From an uncultured Lachnospiraceae bacterium (GTDB lineage: Bacteria > Bacillota > Clostridia > Lachnospirales > Lachnospiraceae): a stretch of DNA of 64,000 bases. The position numbers and the translations under genes were made by a program. Shown here in pieces: positions 24,491-34,526 of this stretch; the first letter of the stretch is position 1; every line of letters begins with the position of its first letter. The notes below the pieces were generated by a model. The model searched no databases and was not told where the DNA came from. It was given only the letters and a program-made list of their open reading frames with translations. The stretch lies in the NCBI GenBank assembly GCA_945929965.1, contig CAMEOT010000002.1, forward strand, positions 1 to 64,000, given 5' to 3'.

Positions 24491-25531
24491 CTACTGTTCA
24501 AAGTAAGTATTGATTCCGGCAAGAAGCCCTGTGGCCAATTGTTCCAATACCACATCACTGTGATCCGAATATGCGTTTCCCAGTTCCATATCCACAGATG
24601 GAATCGTACTATAAGAAGTCTATGTCAGATCAATACTCATATTTCCTTTCCCATAAATCATAGTGCCCTGCTCCCGCAGTCCCTCCACCAGATCCGTTCC
24701 CAAGGTATCGTGCTGCTGCCAGTGCGACGCTACCGGCTCCATGGTTTTCAGTGCTTCCGGCACCGAGATGTAGAAGCATCCCTTGTCGTAATTTTTGCCG
24801 TCACCGCTGTCCCAGTGCAGTGCAATATGGCAGTCCGCGACATTGTTGCAGATCACAGTCCGCGCCACATTGTCTAACTGCACATCCTCACTGTCCCTGA
24901 GCATCAGCACATCATAACCGGAAGATAACAGCTTATCCCGCAGGATCTGTGCCATACGTAATGTCACCTCCCGCTCCGGTGTGCCGTCCTGAAATGTCAT
25001 GCCCCCGGAGACTGCAGCAGCCTCCGTAGCTCCCGCCGCCGTGCTGCCACCGGTGACCTTCGCCGAGCCATCCGGATGGCACAGCGTCTTCACCTTCGCG
25101 CCGCCCGCCGTCCCGTGTCCGGCATTGACACCGATGACGATGCCTTTGCGTCCGGATTCCTCCGACGCCAGGTACAGCACTGCTGCTCCGGTATTGATCT
25201 TAGAATGATCCGCATATTCCCATGTGGAATCCAGGGTGATCTGCTGCAAGTTGGTGTATTCCACCGGTTGCATCTGTGGTGTGACATTTGCCGTTCCCTG
25301 TGGTGCCACACTCTCCGAAACCATAGCTTCTATAATTTCTGCATTCTCTATGGTCTCTGTGCTCTCCACGGTTTCTGTGTTCTCCACGGTTTCTGTGCTC
25401 TCCACGCTTTCTGTGCTCTTCACGCTTTCCGTACTCCCGGTATTTTCCTGTGTTCCACAGGCAGTCAGGGTAAGCGCCAGCGCCATAATGGTTACTCCCG
25501 CTGCCACTCTGTATTGTTTTCTGTGAAGCAT
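24491..25531 (-). pseudogene. N-acetylmuramoyl-L-alanine amidase lipoprotein with in-frame stop
   Basis: Amidase_3-type cell-wall hydrolase of the lipoprotein class. Signal peptide and lipobox LTAC (Cys25), then a Ser/Thr/Glu repeat linker (about 30-70), then the zinc-amidase fold with NAGHGT (His ligand), PEREVTLRMAQ (Glu ligand) and HIALHWDS (His ligand). An amber codon at 24622-24620 ends the open frame after residue 303, but the same frame continues 42 codons to a stop at 24493-24491 and that tail holds the catalytic Glu (PSVDMELGNAYSDHSD). So either a nonsense pseudogene, a sequencing error, or read-through. Strong GGAGGAG ribosome site at ATG 25531. Confidence 0.8.
25345..25435. repeat. 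18-bp tandem repeats in the amidase linker
   Basis: Units of about 18 bases encoding STE(S/T)VE-type hexapeptides recur four to five times with small changes. They encode the disordered linker between lipid anchor and enzyme and are prone to slippage. Confidence 0.7.
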
Positions 25532-25554
25532 TTGTCTTTTACTCCTCCGATATG

Positions 25555-25592
25555 AAAAGAACCACAGCTGTGAACTTACAGCTATGGTTCTT
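25555..25592. terminator. intrinsic terminator between chemoreceptor and amidase genes
   Basis: Arms AAGAACCACAGCTGT (25557-25571) and ACAGCTATGGTTCTT (25578-25592) pair with one mismatch around a 6-base loop. On the minus strand it ends GGTTCTTTTC, right after the chemoreceptor gene. Confidence 0.7.
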
Positions 25593-25638
25593 CTGTTCTC
25601 TCTTCCTTATTCCGCTTATTTCAGAACACATCCTCTGA

Positions 25639-26904
25639 TCAGCCGCGCAGTTTGAAATGCTCTAACAGCTCGTTCAGAGTCGTTGCAGATGCGGAAAGCT
25701 CCTCGCTGGTAGCGGAAGTCTCTTCAGCTGCTGCAGAGTTAGACTGGATAACATCATTAATGTCTTCCACACCCTTTTTGATATTTTTAACGGAAACCGC
25801 CTGTTTGTCAGACGCAGTACGGATATTGGAAACCTCCTGGATGATCTGATCCAGCTCAGCCATAACCTCCTGCATAGCATCATTGGTCTCCTTAGTGACC
25901 TTATTACCCACCTCTACTTCATTCATGGACTCTTCGATCAGCTTCTTGGACTCTACTGCAGAATTAGCACTCTCTTCTGCCAGCTGTCTGATCTGATCTG
26001 CCACGACTGCGAAGCCTCTTCCTGCCTCTCCGGCACGGGCTGCCTCGATGGAAGCATTTAAGGACAGTAGATTGGTTTGGGATGCGATATTCTCAATATC
26101 CGCGATGATCTTTTCAATGTTCTGGGTCGTTGCGTTGATCTTCTTCATGGCATCTACCAGCTCATCCATCTTCTTCTGGCTGTTGGCTGCCTCGATACCT
26201 ACCTTTTTCGCCTTGTCATGTACAATGTCGGTAGACTTGGTATTCTCCAGTACCTGACTGGTTACTTCGTCTACGGTAGCCACCAGTTCTTCTACGGCTG
26301 CTGCCTGATTGGTAGCACCTTCTGCGATATCCTGTGCGCTGACAGCCAGCTGGTTACTGCCGGCAGATACCTGCTCGGAAGATCCCTGAATACCATGCAT
26401 GGTCTCACTGATCTTGTTAACCATCTCATTCAATTCATCCAGTACACTGTGAAGCTGTCCTACATAAGCATCAGGACAACTGCTGTGCACATCGAAATTA
26501 CCTTCGGAAAAATGCTCTACGATATCGTACAGATCAGATACCACTTTTTTAAGGATTCCGGCTGCTGTCTCGAAGCTGTCGGATAAGCGCCCCAGTTCAT
26601 CCTCGGATTCATAAGGAGTACCGATCTCGAAATCACCGGATGCGATCTTCTCAGATGCCACTACCAGGCTTTCAATTGGCTCTACCAATGCTTTGGTCAG
26701 CATTCTGGAGATAGATACTGTAAACAAAATACTTATCACTGCCAACACCAGTACAATTACGATCCCCACGTAATTTTTTGTCTGCAACATTGCCCCAAAT
26801 GCCACAAATGCGATCACGATATATAACACATCCATGATTCGAAATACAAGAGACAGTTTGTTCTTAATCGATCTGTTCTTAAGCATTTCTTCTAATTTCT
26901 TCAT
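25639..26904 (-). CDS. methyl-accepting chemotaxis protein without extracellular sensor domain
   Basis: 421-residue receptor: two adjacent transmembrane helices (about 25-42 and 46-66) with almost no loop between them, a HAMP domain ([23 protein letters not shown]), then a second HAMP-like stretch and the long signalling coiled coil with the CheA/CheW hairpin ([43 protein letters not shown]). Absence of a sensor domain suggests it reads membrane state, a cytoplasmic cue or another receptor. No che genes in the window. Good AAGGAG ribosome site. Confidence 0.92.
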   Translation of the reverse strand: MKKLEEMLKNRSIKNKLSLVFRIMDVLYIVIAFVAFGAMLQTKNYVGIVIVLVLAVISILFTVSISRMLTKALVEPIESLVVASEKIASGDFEIGTPYESEDELGRLSDSFETAAGILKKVVSDLYDIVEHFSEGNFDVHSSCPDAYVGQLHSVLDELNEMVNKISETMHGIQGSSEQVSAGSNQLAVSAQDIAEGATNQAAAVEELVATVDEVTSQVLENTKSTDIVHDKAKKVGIEAANSQKKMDELVDAMKKINATTQNIEKIIADIENIASQTNLLSLNASIEAARAGEAGRGFAVVADQIRQLAEESANSAVESKKLIEESMNEVEVGNKVTKETNDAMQEVMAELDQIIQEVSNIRTASDKQAVSVKNIKKGVEDINDVIQSNSAAAEETSATSEELSASATTLNELLEHFKLRG

Positions 26905-26944
26905 TTGTATTTACTCCTTCCATTTTATATATACCATACGTTTT

Positions 26945-26973
26945 ATTCTAATTTCCGACATGATTTTCGTCAA
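26945..26973 (-). promoter_or_regulatory. sigma-A-type promoter of the chemoreceptor gene
   Basis: Minus-strand -35 TTGACG (26973-26968), 17-base spacer, -10 TAGAAT (26950-26945), about 35 bases before the ATG. Confidence 0.55.
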
Positions 26974-27002
26974 GCATTAAGCATCTTAAATTTATGTAAA
27001 AA

Positions 27003-28163
27003 TCATGTATGGGATGCTTTACTCATCTCCAGTAATTTATCTCTCATTTCATTCTCAATGCGCTGTAAATCTTCCTCTGCGCTCTGTCTTCTCGCACGTC
27101 CCTCTTCCTGGATCTTCATGACCTCATCCAATGTCGTCATCAGTGTCTGATTCGTACTCTTAAGTGTCTCTATATCCACAATTCCCCGCTCGGATTCCTT
27201 CGCTGTCTCCACAGACGCCACCTTCAGTGCTTCCGCGTTCTTCTTCAGCAGTTCATTGGTCATATCCGATACGGCACGCTGTGCCTTGGCGGCATCGGTG
27301 GCATGATCCAGACCGATGGCAATGACCATCTGACTCTTCCACAGGGGGATCGTATTCACTAACGTCGACTGGATCTTCTCGGACATGGCGATATCATTGG
27401 ACTGGATCAGACGGATCTGGGGTGCCATCTGCAGGGAAATGGCTCTGGTCAGCTCCAGATCATAGATCTTCTTCTCAAACCGCTCACACATTGCCGCGAA
27501 ATCTTTCGCTGCCTGCGTGTCCTCCGGCAGTCCGCTCTTCTGTGCCTTCTCTAAAAGTTCCGGAAGCTCCACACTTTTTGCCTGCGCCAGCTTCTTTTTG
27601 CCTGCCAGGATATACATGGACAGTTCCTTGAAGTAATTCAGGTTCAGCTGGTATAGCTTGTCCAACACAGCCACATCCTTTAACAGCACTACCTGATGAC
27701 TCTCCATGGCATCACAGATCTTTGTGATATTGACTTCTGCCTTATCATACTTTGCTTTTAGATTGCTCAGCTTGTCTCCGCTTTTTTTGAACAGTCCGAA
27801 AAATCCCTTATCTTCCTCGGTGTCGAAGTCCTTTAGCTGTGCCACCACATCGGTTAACAGAGTTCCAACTTCTCCCATATCCTTGGTCCGGACATTATTA
27901 AGCGCCGTCTCTGAGAAATCTGCGATCTTCTTCTGGCTTCCGGCTCCGTACTGTAACACCGCCTGGGTATTGGTCAGGTCGATCTGTGCTGCGAAATCAT
28001 CCACCTGCTTCTGCTCCTCCGGTGTCAGTTCCATCTCAGGAACCGCCTGCTCTTCCACTAACTCCTCCGGCTTCTTCTCCACGATCTCTGCCTTTGCCTC
28101 CGCAAAAGGATCCAGTGTAAGAGTCGGTGCTTCTTTTGTTGCTGCGTCTAAATCCATGTTCAT
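27003..28163 (-). CDS. TelA family (toxic anion resistance) protein
   Basis: 386 residues, soluble and mostly helical. The TelA/KlaA domain runs from about residue 50 to the end, with the signature LYQLNLNYFKELSMYILAGKKKL and the QIRLIQSNDIAMSEKIQSTLVNTIPLWKSQMVIAIGL segment. Members are linked to tellurite and cell-envelope stress and, in several Firmicutes, co-occur with XpaC, as here. The start ATG at 28163 has GGGAG upstream. Substrate and mechanism unknown. Confidence 0.9.
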   Translation of the reverse strand: MNMDLDAATKEAPTLTLDPFAEAKAEIVEKKPEELVEEQAVPEMELTPEEQKQVDDFAAQIDLTNTQAVLQYGAGSQKKIADFSETALNNVRTKDMGEVGTLLTDVVAQLKDFDTEEDKGFFGLFKKSGDKLSNLKAKYDKAEVNITKICDAMESHQVVLLKDVAVLDKLYQLNLNYFKELSMYILAGKKKLAQAKSVELPELLEKAQKSGLPEDTQAAKDFAAMCERFEKKIYDLELTRAISLQMAPQIRLIQSNDIAMSEKIQSTLVNTIPLWKSQMVIAIGLDHATDAAKAQRAVSDMTNELLKKNAEALKVASVETAKESERGIVDIETLKSTNQTLMTTLDEVMKIQEEGRARRQSAEEDLQRIENEMRDKLLEMSKASHT

Positions 28164-28223
28164 ACTAATCTCCCTTCCGCAGACGATTCCTTTCGTCGGA
28201 GGAATCGCGAATCAAATTTCAAT

Positions 28224-29615
28224 TTACTGTTTTTCCATTACAAAATCAGATTCCGTCAGGCCTTCCTTTGCCAGCATGGTCTGTAATACCTGCGCATCAG
28301 CCGCTGCGTCAAAGGCTGCATCCTGAAACAGATTGTTTAACAATGTCACAAATGCCTGATTGATCATGTCCAGTGTCTTCCCGATCTCTTTCTTGGCATC
28401 GAGAATGTCCTCTCCGGGACTGCTGACCTCGTCAAATTCCGCATACTGCTCCACCAGCTTTAAAGTAGTGGGCAGATAATAATCCATTAATTTATGCATT
28501 CTATGCATCTGCTCCGGGTGCTCCTGCACTCTGTCGAAGATCTCCTTTAACAGATTCTCCAGACGGTACAGCTTCTCGGAGATTGCCTCCTCTTCGATCC
28601 GGTCGTTCAGGTCCCGAAGATGTCTGATGCATTCCATCCCCTCTGCTACCATACTGTGGAGTTCCTGTTCTCTCTCCGTCTGTGCAGCGTCCTGTGCTGT
28701 TCCTGTATCCGGCATCTGTTTTGCCTGCTCCTCTAAGTTTTTCTGTTCCAGATAAGCCTTTTCTGTCTCCAGATATTGATGATAGATCACATCATTTAAC
28801 ATAAAACAGGTTTCTTTATCATCCAGATGACCGTTAGGGAACATTCCGGCTTTTAACATTTTACGCAGATCTTTTTTTACATATCGGACGCTTTTGCCGG
28901 TATAACGCGCCATCTCCGTGATCACACCGTACATCTTGGTACCGCACAGTTCCAGATATTTCTCCGCACGTTGTAATCTTCTGCGCTGTCCGTTACCATA
29001 GGAGATCATCTCCAAAAATACCAGAGAAAGTACTCCCGGAAGAATTGCCGCACTTAAGCTTGCTGCACTAAAAGCTGCCAGGAGAAGCTGTACCAAAAGT
29101 CCCAGCCCGGAAAAACCAAGTCCGATGCCGCCGAACACGGTGCACAAAGTTCCGGACACGCTTCCCTTTTTCTCCATTTTTACCAAAGAAGTCATCTCGG
29201 AAGCCGTAGCTTGCCTGGGTGTCCCGACTCCTGCCTGATTTCTGGCACGGTTCTGCGCCGCCTGTGCCTTACGCTGCTCTTCCCATTGTTTTTCCCGTTC
29301 TATTCGCTGTCTGTGCCATTCTTCGTTTTGTCTGCGGTGTTCTTCCCGCTGTCTTTCCCGTTCTTCGCGCTCCGTCTGGATCTGCTCTATAGACTTCTCT
29401 TCTTCCCGCTTTTTATCCTGCCAGTTGCGCTGGGAATTCCAGACCTTTTTTTCCGTGGCTTCCCTGGATAGATTCGCCTGAAAATCCGCTTCCCGCAAAG
29501 CATCGGTGACCGTATCGGTTACTAATGTATTCAGTGCCCGGAAATCTCCGGTCTTCATAGCTTCGGCAATGGTCTCTTTAAATTTTTCCCCAAGATGATT
29601 CTGCACTTCACTCAT
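28224..29615 (-). CDS. XpaC-like (5-bromo-4-chloroindolyl phosphate hydrolysis) protein
   Basis: 463 residues in three parts: an N-terminal region with a strongly charged Arg/Glu/Gln coiled coil (about 65-130), two hydrophobic helices (about 150-205), and a helical C-terminal domain typical of XpaC. Together with the downstream telA it forms the common xpaC-telA pair, 60 bases apart. The old name is from a phenotype in Bacillus and no enzyme activity is established. It starts three bases after the rsgA stop, so it may be expressed with the rsgA block. Confidence 0.82.
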   Translation of the reverse strand: MSEVQNHLGEKFKETIAEAMKTGDFRALNTLVTDTVTDALREADFQANLSREATEKKVWNSQRNWQDKKREEEKSIEQIQTEREERERQREEHRRQNEEWHRQRIEREKQWEEQRKAQAAQNRARNQAGVGTPRQATASEMTSLVKMEKKGSVSGTLCTVFGGIGLGFSGLGLLVQLLLAAFSAASLSAAILPGVLSLVFLEMISYGNGQRRRLQRAEKYLELCGTKMYGVITEMARYTGKSVRYVKKDLRKMLKAGMFPNGHLDDKETCFMLNDVIYHQYLETEKAYLEQKNLEEQAKQMPDTGTAQDAAQTEREQELHSMVAEGMECIRHLRDLNDRIEEEAISEKLYRLENLLKEIFDRVQEHPEQMHRMHKLMDYYLPTTLKLVEQYAEFDEVSSPGEDILDAKKEIGKTLDMINQAFVTLLNNLFQDAAFDAAADAQVLQTMLAKEGLTESDFVMEKQ

Positions 29616-29617
29616 AA

Positions 29618-30511
29618 TTAATATTTTCTCTGACTTTTCAGTTCCTCATAGAGCAGACAATAATTCTCGTAACGTGTCTGCGAAATCTCCCCTTCCGCCA
29701 CGGCATCTTTCACGCCGCAGACCGGTTCTGAGATATGAGAACATCCTCCGAATCTGCAATATTTTTCAAAAGGAACAAATTCGGGATAAAATCCCGCCAG
29801 CTGCTCTTTTTCCAGTCCGAACAGTCCCAGGGAGCTGAACCCCGGAGTATCCAGAATGTAAGTATCCGGTGCAATGGAGATCAGTTCGGAATGCCTGGTG
29901 GTATGTTTTCCACGCTCGATCTTCTCACTGATGGAACCGGTCTCCATCACGATCCCCGACTGTAAGCAGTTGACCAGTGAAGACTTGCCGACACCGCTGG
30001 GCCCCGCCACCGTGGTGGTCTTGCCCCGAAGCAGGTCTTTTAATCTGTCGATGCCTTCCTTTTCCCTGGCACTGACAGTAATGGTCTGAAATCCCGCCTG
30101 TTCATAGATGGAACGATAATCCTCTTTTTTCCCCTCTGTGTCAATGTCCTGTTTGTTAAAGCAGATGATGCAGGGAATGTCCTGCTGCTGCATCATAATC
30201 AGGAAACGATCCAGCAGGTTAAAATTGGGCTGTGGCTTACAGATGGCAAAAATCACCAGTGCCTGATCCACATTGGCAACCGCCGGACGGATCAGTTCGC
30301 TGTGCCTGGGAAGCAGTTCTGTGATATTTCCCTTTTTCTGTGCTTCATCTATGACTTCCATCTCCACATCGTCCCCGACCAATGGTTTCCTGTGGTCCTT
30401 ACGGAAGACACCTTTTGCCTTGCATTCATAGATTCCGTCCGCACTATGCAGAGCATCCTCTACATGGACATAATAGAATCCGGCAATTCCTTTTATAATC
30501 TTGCCCTTCAT
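29618..30511 (-). CDS. rsgA: small ribosomal subunit biogenesis GTPase RsgA
   Basis: Late-acting 30S maturation GTPase. 297 residues with an N-terminal OB fold, then a circularly permuted GTPase: G4 NKQD (about 120) precedes G1 GPSGVGKSSL and G3 DTPGFS; the C-terminal zinc knuckle holds CRFGGCSH...C. In Firmicutes it sits after prkC, as here, and is a known PrkC substrate (CpgA in Bacillus). Normal length. Confidence 0.96.
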   Translation of the reverse strand: MKGKIIKGIAGFYYVHVEDALHSADGIYECKAKGVFRKDHRKPLVGDDVEMEVIDEAQKKGNITELLPRHSELIRPAVANVDQALVIFAICKPQPNFNLLDRFLIMMQQQDIPCIICFNKQDIDTEGKKEDYRSIYEQAGFQTITVSAREKEGIDRLKDLLRGKTTTVAGPSGVGKSSLVNCLQSGIVMETGSISEKIERGKHTTRHSELISIAPDTYILDTPGFSSLGLFGLEKEQLAGFYPEFVPFEKYCRFGGCSHISEPVCGVKDAVAEGEISQTRYENYCLLYEELKSQRKY

Positions 30512-30527
30512 AGTTCCTGCCTTTGTC

Positions 30528-32657
30528 TTATTCCTTCACGAATTCCACTCTTCTGGTAAAGGACTGGTTCTCCGTGGTGCCGGGGACATTAATGGTATTG
30601 CCATCTGTATCCGTTGTAGTGGTTCCCTCCGTTGTCACCTGATAAGTCATGGTAAGTGTACCGCCGGAGGAAGCGATGCCGTTGATGTTGGTCGATACCG
30701 GGAATGTGGTAACCTTCGTATCCATCAGCACTGTGCCGTCATCCGCCACCAGAGTGATGCCGACTTCCATTCCCGATACATATTTGGGTGCCTCGGAAGT
30801 CGTCGGTGCCACAATGCTGACATTGCACTTATAGGTTACTTTCTGTGCGCCCTGACTCACCTTAATATCAATGGAGGTTCCCTGATCCACATAGGATCCA
30901 TGGGAATAGCTCTGATAGCAGATCATACCCTCTCCCACTTCGTCACTGTAAATATAGGTCACACTGCCTACCGTCAGTCCGGCTTCGATTGCTTCCACCG
31001 TACCATCCTGCTCTGACAGTCCGATCAGGTTCGGCACACGGATCTTCGTATCTTCCTTGCCCAGGCTTACAGTAACGGTGATCACACTGCCCTTCGGTGC
31101 CTTATTACCCTCTGCGGGGGTCTGGGAGATCACGCGTCCTGCTTCTATGGTATCGGAATAGCCCTCTGTCTTATTGACCAGAAATCCCTTGCTTACCAGC
31201 TGTGTATTCGCCTCATCAAAGGTAAGCTCCACCACATTCGGAACTTCTACGCCCTGGGTTCCGGCACTTGCCGTAAGTGTTACCGTGCTGCCTTTTTCAA
31301 TCTGGGCACCCACGCTGACGTCGGTACTGATCACCACACCTTCTGCCACGGAATCAGATTCCTCATATGCGACTTCCGTCAGAATTCCCAGTCCGGTCAG
31401 TGTATTTCTCGCATCATCCACATTCATGCCCTTCACATCCGGCATGGTGACTTTCTCTGCCTCTTCCTTGGTTTCCTCCGTAGTGATGATCGGGCCGGAA
31501 GGCTTATTGCCTTCGTCCTTTTTCCCGCCGAAGATCTTCACCGCCAATACGATCAGGATGATACAGATCACGATACCGGCAACGATTGCCAGAACCGTGG
31601 TCACTTTCTCCATCTTGGGATCGTAATCGTAATCGTCTTCGCCTTCTCCCTCTTCTTCATTCTCGTACATTGCTTCTGTATCGGAGCGCAGGCGCATGGT
31701 CTCATCGTGGTCCGGTTCCTCATATTCACGGTTTGCGGGATAAGGTGTCTTTCTCTTGATCTGTGCCATATCCTCATCGGAGAGCATCCGTGTGCCACCC
31801 TCCATATCCGGGTCATGGTTCACCACGAAATCCTCATCCGGATTGATCAGAGACTGCTTCAGGTCTGCGATCAGCTCCGCCATATTCTGGTATCTGCGGT
31901 CCGGGGACTTCTGACAGCACTTCAATACGATGTTTGCCACACTGGAAGGGATCTCCGGTACATATTCCTTGGGAGAAGGCATCTCCTCCTGAATATGCTT
32001 GATGGCAATCGCTACTGTGGTCTCCCCGTTAAAGGGTACTCTGCCGGTCAGCATCTCGAACATCGTAATTCCCAAAGAATAAATATCGCTCTTCTCATCG
32101 CTGTAGCCACCTCTGGCTTGCTCCGGAGAAGTATAGTGGACACTTCCCATGACATTGGAGGTAATGGTGTTACTGGTAGCTGCCTTGGCGATACCGAAGT
32201 CCGTCACCTTTACTTTACCGTCTTTGGAGATAATGATATTCTGCGGTTTGATATCCCGATGAATAATATGATTATTATGCGCAGCCTGAATTCCCATGCT
32301 TACCTGGATAGCAATACTTACCGCTTCCTTGTAAGACAGACGCGCCTTTTTTTCAATGTATTTTTTGAGGGTGATGCCTTCTACCAGTTCCATTACGATA
32401 TAGTAGATTCCGTTCTCTTCTCCTACATCATAGACATTTACGATATTGGGATGCATCAGTCCCGCTGCCGCCTGTGCCTCAATGCGGAATTTAGAGACAA
32501 AATTAGCGTTCTCACTAAATTCCTGTTTCAATACCTTGATTGCCACATAGCGATTCAGCTTATGACATTTTGCTTTATAGACATCTGACATACCGCCGGT
32601 TCCGATCTTCTCCAGGATCTCGTAGCGATCGCCGATCATCATTCCTATCTTGATCAT
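30528..32657 (-). CDS. prkC: serine/threonine protein kinase with PASTA domains
   Basis: Hanks-type membrane kinase that senses peptidoglycan fragments. About 709 residues: kinase domain (GTGGMSDVY P-loop, VAIKVLK, HRDIKPQNI, DFGIAKA, SPEQARG), an acidic linker, one transmembrane helix (about 345-370), then three PASTA repeats and a unique C-terminal beta-rich domain of about 110 residues. Start taken as ATG 32657 with GGAG seven bases upstream; TTG 32675 and ATG 32642 are alternatives. Paired with the phosphatase gene just upstream. Confidence 0.95.
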   Translation of the reverse strand: MIKIGMMIGDRYEILEKIGTGGMSDVYKAKCHKLNRYVAIKVLKQEFSENANFVSKFRIEAQAAAGLMHPNIVNVYDVGEENGIYYIVMELVEGITLKKYIEKKARLSYKEAVSIAIQVSMGIQAAHNNHIIHRDIKPQNIIISKDGKVKVTDFGIAKAATSNTITSNVMGSVHYTSPEQARGGYSDEKSDIYSLGITMFEMLTGRVPFNGETTVAIAIKHIQEEMPSPKEYVPEIPSSVANIVLKCCQKSPDRRYQNMAELIADLKQSLINPDEDFVVNHDPDMEGGTRMLSDEDMAQIKRKTPYPANREYEEPDHDETMRLRSDTEAMYENEEEGEGEDDYDYDPKMEKVTTVLAIVAGIVICIILIVLAVKIFGGKKDEGNKPSGPIITTEETKEEAEKVTMPDVKGMNVDDARNTLTGLGILTEVAYEESDSVAEGVVISTDVSVGAQIEKGSTVTLTASAGTQGVEVPNVVELTFDEANTQLVSKGFLVNKTEGYSDTIEAGRVISQTPAEGNKAPKGSVITVTVSLGKEDTKIRVPNLIGLSEQDGTVEAIEAGLTVGSVTYIYSDEVGEGMICYQSYSHGSYVDQGTSIDIKVSQGAQKVTYKCNVSIVAPTTSEAPKYVSGMEVGITLVADDGTVLMDTKVTTFPVSTNINGIASSGGTLTMTYQVTTEGTTTTDTDGNTINVPGTTENQSFTRRVEFVKE

Positions 32658-32712
32658 TCCTGCTCTCCATTCCAAAAACCTAAATAACTAAGCATATTGA
32701 ATATTATCTGTC

Positions 32713-33441
32713 TTATGCACACGGCTCGATCAATATCACACTGATGTTGTCTTTTCCGCCGTTGGCATTGGCTGCTTCTACCAGGTGCTGTGCCTGTTCC
32801 ACGAGATCTCTTGCTCCGCTGATAATCATACGGATCTCTTCATCCTCCAGCATATTGGTCAACCCGTCCGTACACATTAAGACGATGTCACCCTCCTGCA
32901 GTTCCACGGTAAAAAAATCCGGTTCCACGTGATCTTCCGCTCCCACTGCCCTGGTAATAATATTTTTCTTAGGATGATTCCTGGCGTCCTCACGGTCCAG
33001 TTCTCCGATGCGCACCATTTCCTCTACATAAGAATGGTCTCTTGTGATCTGACGGATCTTGCTGCCCACCACATAGAGTCTGCTGTCACCCACATTGGCC
33101 ACCTGCAAAAATCTGCCCATGCAGGATGCCGCCACTACGGTCGTACCCATTCCTTCCAGCTTCTTATCCTCACTGGCACGCTTCCGGATCACCGTATTGG
33201 CTTCCTCGATCGCCTTGCGGAAGATCAGTGACGGATTCTTCTCGAAAGAATTCTCCATCTCATGGATCATGGTCTCCACCGTCACCTTCGACGCATAATC
33301 TCCCGCATTATGTCCACCCATACCATCTGCTACGATAAACACGTTGGGCAGGTTGCCCACCGGCTCTTCCGAGGTATAGATATAATCCTGATTGATATTT
33401 CTTTTCCTTCCGATATCGGTTATGGAAAACGTCTTGAGCAC
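32713..33441 (-). CDS. prpC: PP2C-type protein serine/threonine phosphatase
   Basis: Stp1/IreP family metal-dependent phosphatase that reverses PrkC phosphorylation. 242 residues from a GTG start at 33441, nine bases after AGGAGG and adjoining the rlmN stop; the longer open frame lies inside rlmN. Motifs DIGRKRNINQD, VADGMGGHNAGDYASK, VANVGDSRLYV, TDGLTN and GKDNISVILI are all present, giving the metal-binding Asp residues. Confidence 0.95.
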   Translation of the reverse strand: MLKTFSITDIGRKRNINQDYIYTSEEPVGNLPNVFIVADGMGGHNAGDYASKVTVETMIHEMENSFEKNPSLIFRKAIEEANTVIRKRASEDKKLEGMGTTVVAASCMGRFLQVANVGDSRLYVVGSKIRQITRDHSYVEEMVRIGELDREDARNHPKKNIITRAVGAEDHVEPDFFTVELQEGDIVLMCTDGLTNMLEDEEIRMIISGARDLVEQAQHLVEAANANGGKDNISVILIEPCA

Positions 33442-33442
33442 G

Positions 33443-34516
33443 TCAAACTTCCTCCTGTGAGAGTCCGTCCGGGTTCTGTGTCTCCTGCACATGACGGCGT
33501 CTTAACTGTCCGCAGGCACCATCGATATCCCGGCCCATTTCCCTTCTAATTGTAACATGTATCTTTTTACTTTCAAGTTTATTTTTAAATGCCTGAATGT
33601 GCTTCATGTCCGACTGCACATAATCCCGCTCTTTAATAGGATTCACCGGAATCAGATTGACGTGACAGCACAAAGGCTTCGCCAGGGCGATCAGTTCTTC
33701 GGCATCCTCTTTTGTATCATTCACACCGCCTACCAGACTGTACTCAAAAGTGATCCGCCGCCCGGTCTGTTCAAAATAGTACCGGCAGGCATCCATCAGT
33801 TCATCGATGGAATACCGATTGGCGATGGGCATCAGTTTTCTTCGCTTCTCATCGGTCGTGGCATGCAGGGACAATGCCAGTGTGATCTGCAGTTTTTCCT
33901 CTGCCAGCTGTCTGATCCGGGGCACGATGCCGCAGGTAGATACCGTCACATTTCTCTGGCTGATATGCAATCCATTCTCATCTGTTAACAGATGGAGAAA
34001 TTTTAAAATATTATCATAATTGTCCATGGGTTCTCCGGTGCCCATGACTACCACATTGGAGACCCGCTCCTGCGTCAGTCTCGTGATGGCATAGATCTGA
34101 TCTAACATCTCCGAAGGTGTCAGGTTCCGCTCCAGTCCATCCAGGGTGGACGCACAGAATCTGCAGCCCATACGGCATCCCACCTGGGAAGAAATACAGA
34201 CACTGTTGCCGTGTTTGTACTGCATCCACACGCTTTCCACCACATTGCCGTCAGACAGTTCAAATAAAAACTTTTTTGTACCGTCGAGCTTCGACTCCTG
34301 TATTCTGACAGGCTTTACACAGGTATATTCATATTTTTCCTTGCATTGTTCCCTGAATTTTGCGGAGAGACTGGTCATCTCGTCAAAGCTTCGCGCTAAC
34401 TTCACATGCATCCACTCATACATCTGTTTTGCCCGGAAAGCTTTCTCTCCCATACTCTCCAGTTCGACCTTCAGTTCCTCCAGGTTCAGGGATTTGATAT
34501 CTTTTTTATTATCCAT
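33443..34516 (-). CDS. rlmN: dual-specificity 23S rRNA/tRNA methyltransferase RlmN
   Basis: Radical-SAM enzyme that methylates C2 of A2503 in 23S rRNA and A37 in tRNAs. 357 residues; the cluster motif is CRMGCRFCAS in the first third and the methyl-carrying cysteine lies in the C-terminal part (GACGQLRR). The final residues overlap the next gene's ribosome site. Member of the murE-to-rsgA block. Confidence 0.96.
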   Translation of the reverse strand: MDNKKDIKSLNLEELKVELESMGEKAFRAKQMYEWMHVKLARSFDEMTSLSAKFREQCKEKYEYTCVKPVRIQESKLDGTKKFLFELSDGNVVESVWMQYKHGNSVCISSQVGCRMGCRFCASTLDGLERNLTPSEMLDQIYAITRLTQERVSNVVVMGTGEPMDNYDNILKFLHLLTDENGLHISQRNVTVSTCGIVPRIRQLAEEKLQITLALSLHATTDEKRRKLMPIANRYSIDELMDACRYYFEQTGRRITFEYSLVGGVNDTKEDAEELIALAKPLCCHVNLIPVNPIKERDYVQSDMKHIQAFKNKLESKKIHVTIRREMGRDIDGACGQLRRRHVQETQNPDGLSQEEV

Positions 34517-34526
34517 GTCTTATATC

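Noticed and set aside
31707-32588. 293-codon open frame on the plus strand
   Set aside because: Antisense shadow of prkC, which has full kinase motifs.
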